This document shows positions 52,204-60,162 of a DNA stretch of 64,000 bases, piece by piece. Below the pieces are notes generated by a model. That model was not told where the DNA came from. It saw nothing but the letters and a program-made list of their open reading frames with translations, and did no database searches. The stretch is from Blautia sp900556555 (GTDB lineage: Bacteria > Bacillota > Clostridia > Lachnospirales > Lachnospiraceae). The translations under genes and the position numbers were made by a program. Numbering within the stretch: position 1 is the stretch's first letter; every line of letters begins with the position of its first letter. The stretch is taken from NCBI GenBank assembly GCA_964250615.1, contig CAXUGM010000012.1; one strand, 5' to 3'.

Positions 52204-52897
52204 AACGATACCCCTTTCCCCATACGGTTTTTATGATCACAGGTTGATTTGGATCTTCCTCAATTTTCCTCCGCAGATTCCGCATATGTACCATCACCGT
52301 ATTATTTGCCCCATAATAATAGGGTTCCTCCCATACTGATTCATACAGATGTTCCGCAGAAAAGACCTGTCCGTGGTGTTTGATTAAAAGAACAAGTATG
52401 CGGTATTCGGTATTGGTCAGTTCTATTATGCATCCATTTTTGGCGACTTCTTCCGTCTGTTCATTAATGGTAAGTCCGTGATAAGAGAGCGTTTTTGAAG
52501 GTTCTTTGGATTCTGTTTTCCCTTTATATACCTGATAGCGGCGAATGAGTGCTTTTGTCCGGCTGATCAGTTCATTATAGGAAAAAGGTTTGGCAAGATA
52601 GTCATCGCCTCCGCTGGAAAAACCAAGGGTTTTATCACTGTCTTTTGTACGTGCACTCAAAAAAAGTATGGGCGCATTGCTGGTCTTGCGTATTTCCAGA
52701 CAGGTTTGATAGCCATTGATTCCGGGCATCATAATGTCTAAAATAATCAAGTCAAAATCCTGTTTTTTTAATGCATTCAGAGCAGTCAGGCCGTCCTTTG
52801 CCTGAAAGGTCTCAAATCCTTCTCCTTTTAACAAAATTTCTATAATCTCCCGTATTTCCGGGTTGTCATCTACAATTAGTATCTTTGATGTATCCAT
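52196..52897 (-). CDS. Response regulator, OmpR family, VanR-like
   Basis: Response regulator of 233 residues. The receiver domain has VDDNPEIRE, the phospho-acceptor Asp in ILDIMMPGINGYQ and DDYLAKPFSYNEL. The C-terminal winged helix has the VMVHMRNLRRKIEEDPNQPVIIKTVWGKGYRCD end. I chose ATG 52897 (GGAGG upstream); the frame opens seven codons earlier without signal. Three TTAAGA motifs upstream are candidate binding sites. Targets are likely itself and the divergent operon. Confidence 0.92.
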   Translation of the reverse strand: MDTSKILIVDDNPEIREIIEILLKGEGFETFQAKDGLTALNALKKQDFDLIILDIMMPGINGYQTCLEIRKTSNAPILFLSARTKDSDKTLGFSSGGDDYLAKPFSYNELISRTKALIRRYQVYKGKTESKEPSKTLSYHGLTINEQTEEVAKNGCIIELTNTEYRILVLLIKHHGQVFSAEHLYESVWEEPYYYGANNTVMVHMRNLRRKIEEDPNQPVIIKTVWGKGYRCD

Positions 52898-52957
52898 AGA
52901 TTTACCTCCAGATTTCATGAGTATATTATAGCAAAAATAAATGTAAATAAAAAAAAA

Positions 52958-52997
52958 TTAAGAAAATCTTAAGAGATAATTTGTCTTTAATTTAAGA
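52958..52997. promoter_or_regulatory. TTAAGA direct repeats between regulator and gtrA operon
   Basis: TTAAGA occurs at 52958, 52969 and 52992, the first two exactly 11 bases apart, the spacing of OmpR/PhoB-family half-sites. They lie in the 135-base gap between the response regulator start and the divergent gtrA gene. Confidence 0.45.
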
Positions 52998-53032
52998 AAA
53001 AACTGCTAAATTGTTTTCAAGAGGTGAAGAAA

Positions 53033-53419
53033 ATGAATTGGGAGATGGCTCGTTACATCATTGCCGGTATCTGTACTACGCTTGTAAATATTGGGATTTT
53101 TTCTGCCTTGAAGTATGGTACCGGGATGAGAATGCAGATGGCAAACATGATTTCTATTTTAGCTGCCATTGCCTTTGCATTTGTTATCAATAAAAAGTTT
53201 GTATTTCGTAAAAAAAGCAGAGAGGGGATAGGAAAAGAAATTCTTGGTTTTTGCGGTATGCGGATGATTTCTATGGGAATCGAAGTATTAGGTATGTACG
53301 GATTCACAGAATTAAGTTCCGTGCCAGATCTGGCTGCTAAGGTTGTTTTACAGATTATTGTAATTGGAATGAACTATATGATCAGCAAGTTATATATATT
53401 TCGGGAGGACAAGAGATGA
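53033..53419 (+). CDS. GtrA family membrane protein
   Basis: A 128-residue protein with four helices. It has the family start RYIIAGICTTLVNIGIFSAL and FVINKKFVFRKKS, and a final YMISKLYIF. GtrA proteins are thought to flip or transfer lipid-linked sugars made by a neighbouring GT2 enzyme, as here. ATG 53033 has AGAGG upstream. It overlaps the GT2 gene by four bases. Confidence 0.88.
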   Translation: MNWEMARYIIAGICTTLVNIGIFSALKYGTGMRMQMANMISILAAIAFAFVINKKFVFRKKSREGIGKEILGFCGMRMISMGIEVLGMYGFTELSSVPDLAAKVVLQIIVIGMNYMISKLYIFREDKR

Positions 53420-54360
53420 AGAGACTAACCGTGATTATTCCGTGTTTTAATGAAGAAGAGGCATTGCCCATTTACTATCAGGAAATGAGTAAGGTTATGG
53501 AAGAGATGCAGGAATTGGAAACAGAATTATTGTTTATTGATGATGGTTCTACAGACCGGACACTGCGTGTAATGAAAGACTTACATATCTTAGATACAAG
53601 ATGTAAATACTTATCTTTTTCAAGAAATTTTGGGAAAGAAGCAGCCATTTATGCCGGGCTTAGAAATGCAACAGGAGACTATGTGGCAGTGATGGATGTA
53701 GACTTGCAGGATCCTCCCCACATGCTCCCACAAATGTATAAAATTCTTGAACAGGAAGGATATGACAGTGTGGCAACAAAACGATCTACCAGAACAGGTG
53801 AACCAAGGATACGTTCTTTTCTATCAGAAAGTTTCTATAACTTTATCAATAAAATATCGAAGACAGAAATTGTAAATGGTGCCAGAGATTACCGTTTGAT
53901 GAAACGAAATATGGTGGACGCTGTCTTGAATATGAGTGAGTATAACCGCTTTTCAAAAGGGATTTTTGAGTGGGTTGGTTACCGTACAAAATGGCTGGAA
54001 TTTGAAAATGTGGAGCGTTCAGCAGGAACGACAAAATGGTCACTAAGAAAATTATTTTTCTATTCCATGGAGGGAATCACAGGCTTTTCAGTGGCACCAT
54101 TGTCTCTGGCATCTATTATGGGAGTGGTATTTTGTCTGTTGTCTTTTATCATAATCGGATTTATTGTACTGCGGACTTTGATCTGGGGTGACCCGGTATC
54201 CGGCTGGCCATCCCTGGTCTGTATCGTGTTTTTTGTTGGAGGAATCCAGCTGCTCTGTACAGGGATTGTGGGACAGTATTTATCAAAAACTTATTTAGAA
54301 ACAAAGCACAGGCCAATCTATATTCTAAAAGAAAGCAGTGAAGGAGAACTGGAAAAGTGA
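53416..54360 (+). CDS. GT2 glycosyltransferase, GtrB/dolichol-phosphate sugar synthase-like
   Basis: Membrane-anchored glycosyltransferase of 314 residues that should charge undecaprenyl phosphate with a sugar. The catalytic domain has VIIPCFNEEEALPIYYQEM, the metal-binding DDGSTD and VDLQDPP; the C-terminal part has two membrane helices (about 230-250 and 265-290). The start overlaps gtrA and its stop overlaps the YfhO gene, so the three are one operon. The sugar donated is unknown. Confidence 0.92.
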   Translation: MKRLTVIIPCFNEEEALPIYYQEMSKVMEEMQELETELLFIDDGSTDRTLRVMKDLHILDTRCKYLSFSRNFGKEAAIYAGLRNATGDYVAVMDVDLQDPPHMLPQMYKILEQEGYDSVATKRSTRTGEPRIRSFLSESFYNFINKISKTEIVNGARDYRLMKRNMVDAVLNMSEYNRFSKGIFEWVGYRTKWLEFENVERSAGTTKWSLRKLFFYSMEGITGFSVAPLSLASIMGVVFCLLSFIIIGFIVLRTLIWGDPVSGWPSLVCIVFFVGGIQLLCTGIVGQYLSKTYLETKHRPIYILKESSEGELEK

Positions 54361-56789
54361 TAGAAAAAATATTTGGTTCAAGAGTAGACTGGCTCAGCCA
54401 GCATAGTGTATTTCCCGAATATTTTCGTCAGCAGTTTTATGATACCGGAAATCTTTTTCCAGAGTTTGCGGCAAATGTGGGAGGCGGACAAAATATCTAT
54501 TATTTTGCTTATTATGGTTTGTATAACCCACTATATCTTCCTGCATATTTCTTACCTTTTGTGAAAATGAGTGATTATATCATGGTAATCAGTATCCTTT
54601 GCCTTGTGGCAGATGTTCTGTTGTTTTTCAAATGGATAAGAAGTCATGGTGTGTCAAAGGGAAATAGCATCTTAACATCCATTCTGTTTTTGCTGGCAGG
54701 TCCGATGATTTTTCACTCCTATACACATCTTATGTTTGTAAATTATATGCCTTTTTTGCTTCTGGCTCTGATGGGAACAGACCGGTATTTTCAGAAACAT
54801 AGATCTGATTTATTAACAGGAAGTGTTTTTCTGATGATTCTGACAAGCTTTTATTTCAGTATAGGTGGAATCTTGATTTTGTTAATTTATGGGGTGTTTC
54901 AATACCTGGATACCCAGGAAAAACAGAGAAAAAAAGTAAATGTAAAAGGATTTTTTCTTGCAGGGATTTTGTTCTGTATTCCTGTTTTAACGGCAATTAT
55001 GATGAGCGGATTTTTACTGGTACCTACCGCTAGGGCATTGCAAAACAGTGCACGTGCAGCAGGCTCCTTTATTTCTCTTAAAGAACTCTTTTTACCAGAT
55101 TCTGATTACATGCAAATCTTGTATCACCCCTATGGCATTGGCCTTACAACCTTTGTACTAACGGTTCTTATTACAGGATTTACTTATAAAAAATGGAAAG
55201 AAAGATATATTCATATTGCCTGTTTCCTTATTATTATAATTCCTGTTTTTCAATATGTGTTAAACGGCGGTCTTTATATCAGAGGGAAGGTTTTGATTCC
55301 CATGCTCCCACTTCTGTGCTATTTGATTGCTCTGTACTTGGAAAAGCAGAGAAAAGGGGAGATATCTTTTGGTCAGGGAATTCTGCCTTTTATAGTAACG
55401 ATTATCATACTATGGGGAGGAAGAGAACCAGGAAAAATAACAAAGATAAGCTGTCTTTTGCTTGCAGATGCAGGGATAATGCTTTTATGCGGACTGCTTT
55501 TTTATAGAAAGCATCATGAAGAAATATTCTTAATTGTTCCCATAGGAATGTTGCTACTATACGGAACGATTATGAATGGATGGTTCAGTCAAAGGACAGA
55601 AAGAGATTTTTACAATCAGGTTAGAGATACAAATTACAGTCAGATAACCAAAGAAATCCTGGAAAAAGACAAAGGGTTTTACCGCATGGAACAGGCAGGA
55701 ACACGTAAGATAGATGCTGCAAATCTGAACAGAATCTGGTCTGGAGAACAGTATAGTTCTTCTGTTTATTCTTCTACCTATAACGAGGAATATCAGAAAT
55801 TCAGAAAAGAAATTTTTCAGATTGAACAGCCCTATAGAAACATATTCATGCAGGCCAGAGCACAAAATCCGATTTTTCAAAAGCTAATGGGAATAAAGTA
55901 TATTGTCTCACAGGAAAATATTCCAGGTTACAAAGAAATAAAAGAGAATATTTATGAAAATTCAGAGGTTTATCCAGTTGCATATGTGACCAGTCAATAT
56001 CTTTCGGAAGAGGATTATAATACCCTGGAATTTCCATATAATCAGACAGTATTTCTTGACTTTGCTGTTGTGAAAAACAGAAGTTCCTGTGCCGGATGGA
56101 AGGAACAGCTTCAATCAAAGATACAGGAAGTAGATATTGGATTTCAATACAAAGAGATAGATAGCAGACAGTCAGTGACAAAAGAATTTATAATTCCAAA
56201 AGCCCAAAAGGGAGATTTATTTTTGCTTCAGTTTGATGTGGAAAACCAAGATACTTCAAAGGATGTATCTGTAGATGTAGAAGGTATTCGCAATAAATTA
56301 ACGGAAAAAAATCATATTTACTACAACGAAAACGAAACCTTTACCTATGCTGTTACGCTAGAAGAAGGGCAGACACAAATCCAGATAAAATTCGGAAAAG
56401 GAACTTATGAAATCAAAAATTTAAAAAGCTATATCTGGAAAAATCATGCAGAGGAATCAAAGAACCAGACATTGTGTCAATCAAAATTTCTTCTCGATAA
56501 GCGGGTCACAAAAGGAAATAAAATATCTGGTAAAATAGAAAGAAAAGAGGCAGGAATGCTGATTACGTCGATTCCTTTTGATGAGAATTTTACTATTTAT
56601 ATAGATGGAAAAAAGACAATTCCTGAAAAAGTAAACACTTCATTTCTTGGGGTAAATGTGGAGAATGGAATACATGATATTGAAATGATATACCATTCTC
56701 CTGGACTAAAAACAGGGAAAATCATCAGTGTCTTTGGCCTGCTGTTATATTTTTTTTACAGGAAGCTGCAACTGGGTAATGTGTTCTGA
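54357..56789 (+). CDS. YfhO-family membrane protein
   Basis: Multi-pass membrane protein of 810 residues, related to YfhO and other GT-C-like enzymes that glycosylate lipoteichoic acid or other wall polymers with lipid-linked sugars. Many helices lie in the first 400 residues; the C-terminal 350 residues form an extracellular domain and end in a last helix. Homologues that I know start with an extra membrane helix before the segment equivalent to VDWLSQHSVFPEYFR; here the GTG start at 54357, coupled to the GT2 stop, leaves that helix out. The 3' end overlaps the convergent merR gene by 45 bases. Uses the sugar lipid made by the GT2 protein. Confidence 0.85.
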   Translation: MIEKIFGSRVDWLSQHSVFPEYFRQQFYDTGNLFPEFAANVGGGQNIYYFAYYGLYNPLYLPAYFLPFVKMSDYIMVISILCLVADVLLFFKWIRSHGVSKGNSILTSILFLLAGPMIFHSYTHLMFVNYMPFLLLALMGTDRYFQKHRSDLLTGSVFLMILTSFYFSIGGILILLIYGVFQYLDTQEKQRKKVNVKGFFLAGILFCIPVLTAIMMSGFLLVPTARALQNSARAAGSFISLKELFLPDSDYMQILYHPYGIGLTTFVLTVLITGFTYKKWKERYIHIACFLIIIIPVFQYVLNGGLYIRGKVLIPMLPLLCYLIALYLEKQRKGEISFGQGILPFIVTIIILWGGREPGKITKISCLLLADAGIMLLCGLLFYRKHHEEIFLIVPIGMLLLYGTIMNGWFSQRTERDFYNQVRDTNYSQITKEILEKDKGFYRMEQAGTRKIDAANLNRIWSGEQYSSSVYSSTYNEEYQKFRKEIFQIEQPYRNIFMQARAQNPIFQKLMGIKYIVSQENIPGYKEIKENIYENSEVYPVAYVTSQYLSEEDYNTLEFPYNQTVFLDFAVVKNRSSCAGWKEQLQSKIQEVDIGFQYKEIDSRQSVTKEFIIPKAQKGDLFLLQFDVENQDTSKDVSVDVEGIRNKLTEKNHIYYNENETFTYAVTLEEGQTQIQIKFGKGTYEIKNLKSYIWKNHAEESKNQTLCQSKFLLDKRVTKGNKISGKIERKEAGMLITSIPFDENFTIYIDGKKTIPEKVNTSFLGVNVENGIHDIEMIYHSPGLKTGKIISVFGLLLYFFYRKLQLGNVF

Positions 56790-57542
56790 TTCCTCTGAGG
56801 AGATATGAATATCTACCCAGAGAAGTTCCAGCAATTCTCCGGTAATGGTAAGACCGTTTGTCCCGGCATAATCAGCCAGCCTAAGCCCCCATTCGGCACT
56901 TTGGGAATAACTGCCCCGGTAGGTGACGCAAAGATAATCTCCTCCGGGAATAAGATCATTTCCTTGTTCATCGATAAGAAAAACAGACTGGTAAGAAAGA
57001 AGTTTCTTACTCTTTAAGGATGAGAGGGAGATTCTGGTACCAATCTGGTTGCTTCCAATAATATAAAGTCTGTTTTTATCCAGATTAATAAGCCGTTCAA
57101 TTAAAATGTCCATTTCTTCGGCAGCATGATAGCCCTCGGAAAGATTGTGACAGTGGCGGGGCGGCAAGGTAATCTGCTCAATTTTATGAAGGGGAAGCGT
57201 CTGGGCACAGCGAATGTTATGCAATCGTTGTTCCACATTTTTTTGCAGCTTTTGCAAGAGCAGCATTTGTTTTTGAATTGCATTTTGTTCCTCTTCTAAA
57301 AGTTTCAAGGAGGATGCCGTAGTATGGTTTCCCAGATATTCCCGGATTTGTTCCATAGTAAATCCAATGGAACGGAGATCCCGGATTACATTCAGTCTCC
57401 AGATATCATGTATGCTGTAATGGCGGTAGCCGGATTCAGAACGCTCTGGCTTAATAAGCCCTATTTCCTCGTAATAACGGATGGAATCCACGCCAATATT
57501 ATATAATTTAGAAATTTCTCCGATTTTAAAGTATTGTTTCAT
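56745..57542 (-). CDS. MerR family regulator with GyrI-like effector domain
   Basis: Regulator of 265 residues. The N-terminal MerR HTH (FKIGEISKLYNIGVDSIRYYEEIGLI) is followed by a coiled-coil (LLEEEQNAIQKQMLLLQKLQKNVEQRL) and a C-terminal effector-binding domain of the GyrI type (ITLPPRHCHNLSEG onward). BmrR-like proteins of this kind sense organic compounds. It is divergent from the YitT gene, whose promoter has the 19-base spacing typical of MerR activation. Its 3' end overlaps the YfhO gene by 45 bases. Confidence 0.9.
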   Translation of the reverse strand: MKQYFKIGEISKLYNIGVDSIRYYEEIGLIKPERSESGYRHYSIHDIWRLNVIRDLRSIGFTMEQIREYLGNHTTASSLKLLEEEQNAIQKQMLLLQKLQKNVEQRLHNIRCAQTLPLHKIEQITLPPRHCHNLSEGYHAAEEMDILIERLINLDKNRLYIIGSNQIGTRISLSSLKSKKLLSYQSVFLIDEQGNDLIPGGDYLCVTYRGSYSQSAEWGLRLADYAGTNGLTITGELLELLWVDIHISSEESEHITQLQLPVKKI

Positions 57543-57562
57543 AATTTTTTATATTCTCCTTC

Positions 57563-57593
57563 TTGACTCTAGTATTATACCAGAGTTTATAAT
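57563..57593 (+). promoter_or_regulatory. MerR-type promoter with 19-bp spacer and dyad
   Basis: TTGACT (57563-57568) and TATAAT (57588-57593) are 19 bases apart. The spacer holds a near-perfect dyad ACTCTAGTAT-T-ATACCAGAGT (57566-57586), one mismatch. Overlong spacer plus dyad is the hallmark of promoters switched on by MerR proteins; the regulator is encoded immediately to the left. Confidence 0.8.
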
Positions 57594-57626
57594 GAGATTA
57601 AACATCAAAAGAAAGGAAAGATAAAA

Positions 57627-58265
57627 ATGCGTTCTGTTTTGAAAGAAATGAAAATATCTTCTGTATTGCTTTTACTGGCCGGAAGTGCATTACTGGCTTT
57701 TGGACTTTATAATGTTCACTCGATATCTAATGTTACAGAAGGAGGTATTTTGGGACTGACCCTTCTTCTGGAATATTGGTTTGGAATTTCACCATCATTC
57801 TCTGGGTTCCTTTTGACAGCCTTATGCTATCTTTTGGGATGGAAGATTTTAGGAAAACAATTTCTTGTATATTCCTTTATTTCGGCCATAGGGTTTTCTG
57901 TTTTTTATGGAATTTTTGAACAGTTTGATCCGCTGTTTCCTCAAATCGCTGAGATGCCTTTTTTAGCATCTGTGGTAGGTGCATTATTTGTGGGAATCAG
58001 TGTAGGAATCTGTGTGAAAGTAGGAGGTGCACCTACCGGAGACGATGCTCTTGCTATGAGTTTGTCCTCTGTGCTTCCTGTGGATATTCAGTGGATTTAT
58101 CTGGCAAGCGACTTGATTGTGCTTCTGATTTCTCTTAGCTATATTCCGTTTAGCAGGATTATGTATTCGCTTCTTACGGTGATTTTGTCTGGACAGATTA
58201 TTGGTGTGATACAGAAAATAAAATTTCCGGGAGATTTGGAGATGGCAGATGTTTCACAGGGATAG
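57627..58265 (+). CDS. YitT/YczE-family membrane protein
   Basis: Membrane protein of 212 residues with five or six helices and without the usual DUF2179 C-terminal domain of YitT. The first half has GGILGLTLLLEYWFGISPSFSGF, the second GGAPTGDDALAMSLS, both matching the YitT membrane repeat. Function is unproven; the MerR-controlled promoter suggests a role in efflux or stress. AAGGAAAG precedes ATG 57627. Confidence 0.82.
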   Translation: MRSVLKEMKISSVLLLLAGSALLAFGLYNVHSISNVTEGGILGLTLLLEYWFGISPSFSGFLLTALCYLLGWKILGKQFLVYSFISAIGFSVFYGIFEQFDPLFPQIAEMPFLASVVGALFVGISVGICVKVGGAPTGDDALAMSLSSVLPVDIQWIYLASDLIVLLISLSYIPFSRIMYSLLTVILSGQIIGVIQKIKFPGDLEMADVSQG

Positions 58266-58302
58266 ATGTTTTGGAGGATATAGTGTAAGGTGAAAAGACT
58301 AT

Positions 58303-58350
58303 ATAGAAAAAGCTGGTTGATAGATATGTCGATCAGCTTTTTCTATATTT
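58303..58350 (+). terminator. Terminator after the YitT gene
   Basis: ATAGAAAAAGCTG-type arms (58303 on) pair with CAGCTTTTTCTAT and are followed by a T-rich run. Confidence 0.85.
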
Positions 58351-58363
58351 TAATAAAATATTC

Positions 58364-58392
58364 TTGACTGTACAGTTACTGTACATTGTATG
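58364..58392 (+). promoter_or_regulatory. Promoter and operator of the ABC exporter pair
   Basis: TTGACT (58364-58369) is followed by a perfect palindrome TGTACAG-TTA-CTGTACA (58369-58385) that occupies the spacer, with TTGTAT (58386-58391) as a likely -10. A repressor bound there would block RNA polymerase. No matching regulator gene is adjacent. Confidence 0.7.
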
Positions 58393-58440
58393 ATGCGTTT
58401 CGAACAAGGAAACATGAATGGAGGAGAATGCTTTTTATGA
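58390..58440 (+). CDS. Possible 16-codon leader peptide or regulator remnant
   Basis: The frame MMRFEQGNMNGGECFL and stop begins at 58390, and its stop overlaps the ABC start as TTATGA. It could couple translation, or be what remains of a MarR-type regulator gene, which often precedes such ABC pairs. The start lies right after the -10, so initiation may be poor. Confidence 0.3.
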   Translation: MMRFEQGNMNGGECFL

Positions 58441-60161
58441 AAACAATACTTTCAAAAGTAAAGTTAAAGTCCAGGCAAATTATTCTGTTATTTGTTCTGG
58501 TACTATTATCAGCAGTAGGTCAGATGCTATTACCATCCTTTTTAGCACAGATGATTAGTCATGGTGTTGCAGAAGGGGAAAACCGTATCATTTTGATGTA
58601 TGCAGCAATTATGGCCGGCGTCACGGTTTTTTCCTGTATTATCAGTTTTTTATCTGTAAAGATAGCATCTTATATTTCTACCGATTTTGCAGCACAGTTG
58701 AGAAATCAGGTCTTTTCAAAAGTACAGGAATTTTCAGCAGCAGAAATGGATAAATTCGGAACCGCAAGTCTTGTTACAAGAAGCACTTCTGATATCACCA
58801 ATGTTCAGAATTTTTTGACATTATTACTTCGTGTGGGTTTACTTGCTCCGATGATGGCAGCAGCAGGACTTGTTTTTTCTGCTGCAACAGGGGGCAAGGT
58901 TAGTTCTGTTTTGCTGGTTGCGATTCCGGTCTTACTGACTGCATTGACAATTATCATTGTGCTGGCTTCTCGTTATTCTATAAGTTTGAGGAAAAAACTG
59001 GATCAGATTAACCGTTTGTTTTTGGAATCATTAGAAGGCGTACGTGTTATCCGGGCATTTAACAGACAGAAGGCAGAGAATGAACGTTTTGAGACTGCAA
59101 ATAAAGATTATGCTATGACAGCAATGGCAGCAGGGCGTATTACCAGCCTTTTGATGCCTGCTATCAGTGTTATTTTTGGTGTGACAACAGCGGCAGTTTT
59201 AGGGATGGGTGCTTATTATGTTAATACAGGAGCTATGGAGGTTGGTTCCCTGGTTGCAAATAGCCAGTACATCAGTATGGTACTGACATCAGTGATGATG
59301 CTGTCTTTGGTCATCATGATGTTTCCCACCAGTTATGCATGTGCCAAAAGGATTTCAGAAGTGCTGGAAACAGAAAGTTCTATTCAGAGTGGGAATTTTT
59401 CAATAAATGAAAAATCCATGTGTGGAACTGTAGAGTTCCGCCATGTAACATTTGCTTATCCAGGAGCAGATGAACCAATTCTAAAAGACATCAGTTTTGT
59501 ATCCAGACCGGGTGAAGTTACTGCTATCATAGGCGGAACTGGGCGTGGAAAATCAAGTATTTTAAAGCTGATTCCAAGATTGTATGACCCCATATTTGGA
59601 GAAGTTTTGATTGATGGTGTAAACGCAAAGGAATACCGGACAGAGGATTTGCGTGCTCTCATTGGTTATGTCCCTCAGAAAAATGTATTATTTTCCGGAG
59701 ATATCGGAGAAAATCTTAATTTCGGAAACGAAAATGGTATAGAAGAAGATTGGGAACAGGCGGCAAGAATTGCCTGTGCGGATGAGTTTATAAGTAAGAA
59801 AAAACACGGATATCATGATGTGATTGCACAAGGCGGCACAAATTTATCAGGAGGACAGAGACAGCGTATGGCGATTGCACGGGCAATGATGAAAAAGCCG
59901 GAAATATATGTGTTCGATGACAGTTTTTCTGCATTAGATATGAAAACAGACCGTCAGCTTCGTGAAAATTTAAAAGAAAATATCGGTAATGCCACGGTTA
60001 TCATGGTAGCACAGAGAATCAGCACCATTGTGGATGCAGATCGCATCCTGGTAGTAGATGATGGACAGATTGTAGGAAATGGAACACATAAGGAATTGTT
60101 AGAGAATTGTCTATTATATCGTGAGATTGCGGAAATTCAGTTGGGGAAGGAGATTCATTAG
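58437..60161 (+). CDS. ABC exporter half, heterodimer partner 1 (degenerate site)
   Basis: Fused permease-ATPase of 574 residues. The membrane domain spans about residues 10-300, then the nucleotide-binding domain with Walker A GGTGRGKSSIL, signature LSGGQRQRMAIARAM and Walker B YVFDDSFSALD. The residue after Walker B is Asp rather than the usual catalytic Glu, as in heterodimeric exporters with one degenerate ATP site. I chose ATG 58437, after GGAGG. Two bases separate it from the partner gene. Probable multidrug or peptide exporter. Confidence 0.9.
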   Translation: MKTILSKVKLKSRQIILLFVLVLLSAVGQMLLPSFLAQMISHGVAEGENRIILMYAAIMAGVTVFSCIISFLSVKIASYISTDFAAQLRNQVFSKVQEFSAAEMDKFGTASLVTRSTSDITNVQNFLTLLLRVGLLAPMMAAAGLVFSAATGGKVSSVLLVAIPVLLTALTIIIVLASRYSISLRKKLDQINRLFLESLEGVRVIRAFNRQKAENERFETANKDYAMTAMAAGRITSLLMPAISVIFGVTTAAVLGMGAYYVNTGAMEVGSLVANSQYISMVLTSVMMLSLVIMMFPTSYACAKRISEVLETESSIQSGNFSINEKSMCGTVEFRHVTFAYPGADEPILKDISFVSRPGEVTAIIGGTGRGKSSILKLIPRLYDPIFGEVLIDGVNAKEYRTEDLRALIGYVPQKNVLFSGDIGENLNFGNENGIEEDWEQAARIACADEFISKKKHGYHDVIAQGGTNLSGGQRQRMAIARAMMKKPEIYVFDDSFSALDMKTDRQLRENLKENIGNATVIMVAQRISTIVDADRILVVDDGQIVGNGTHKELLENCLLYREIAEIQLGKEIH

Positions 60162-60162
60162 T

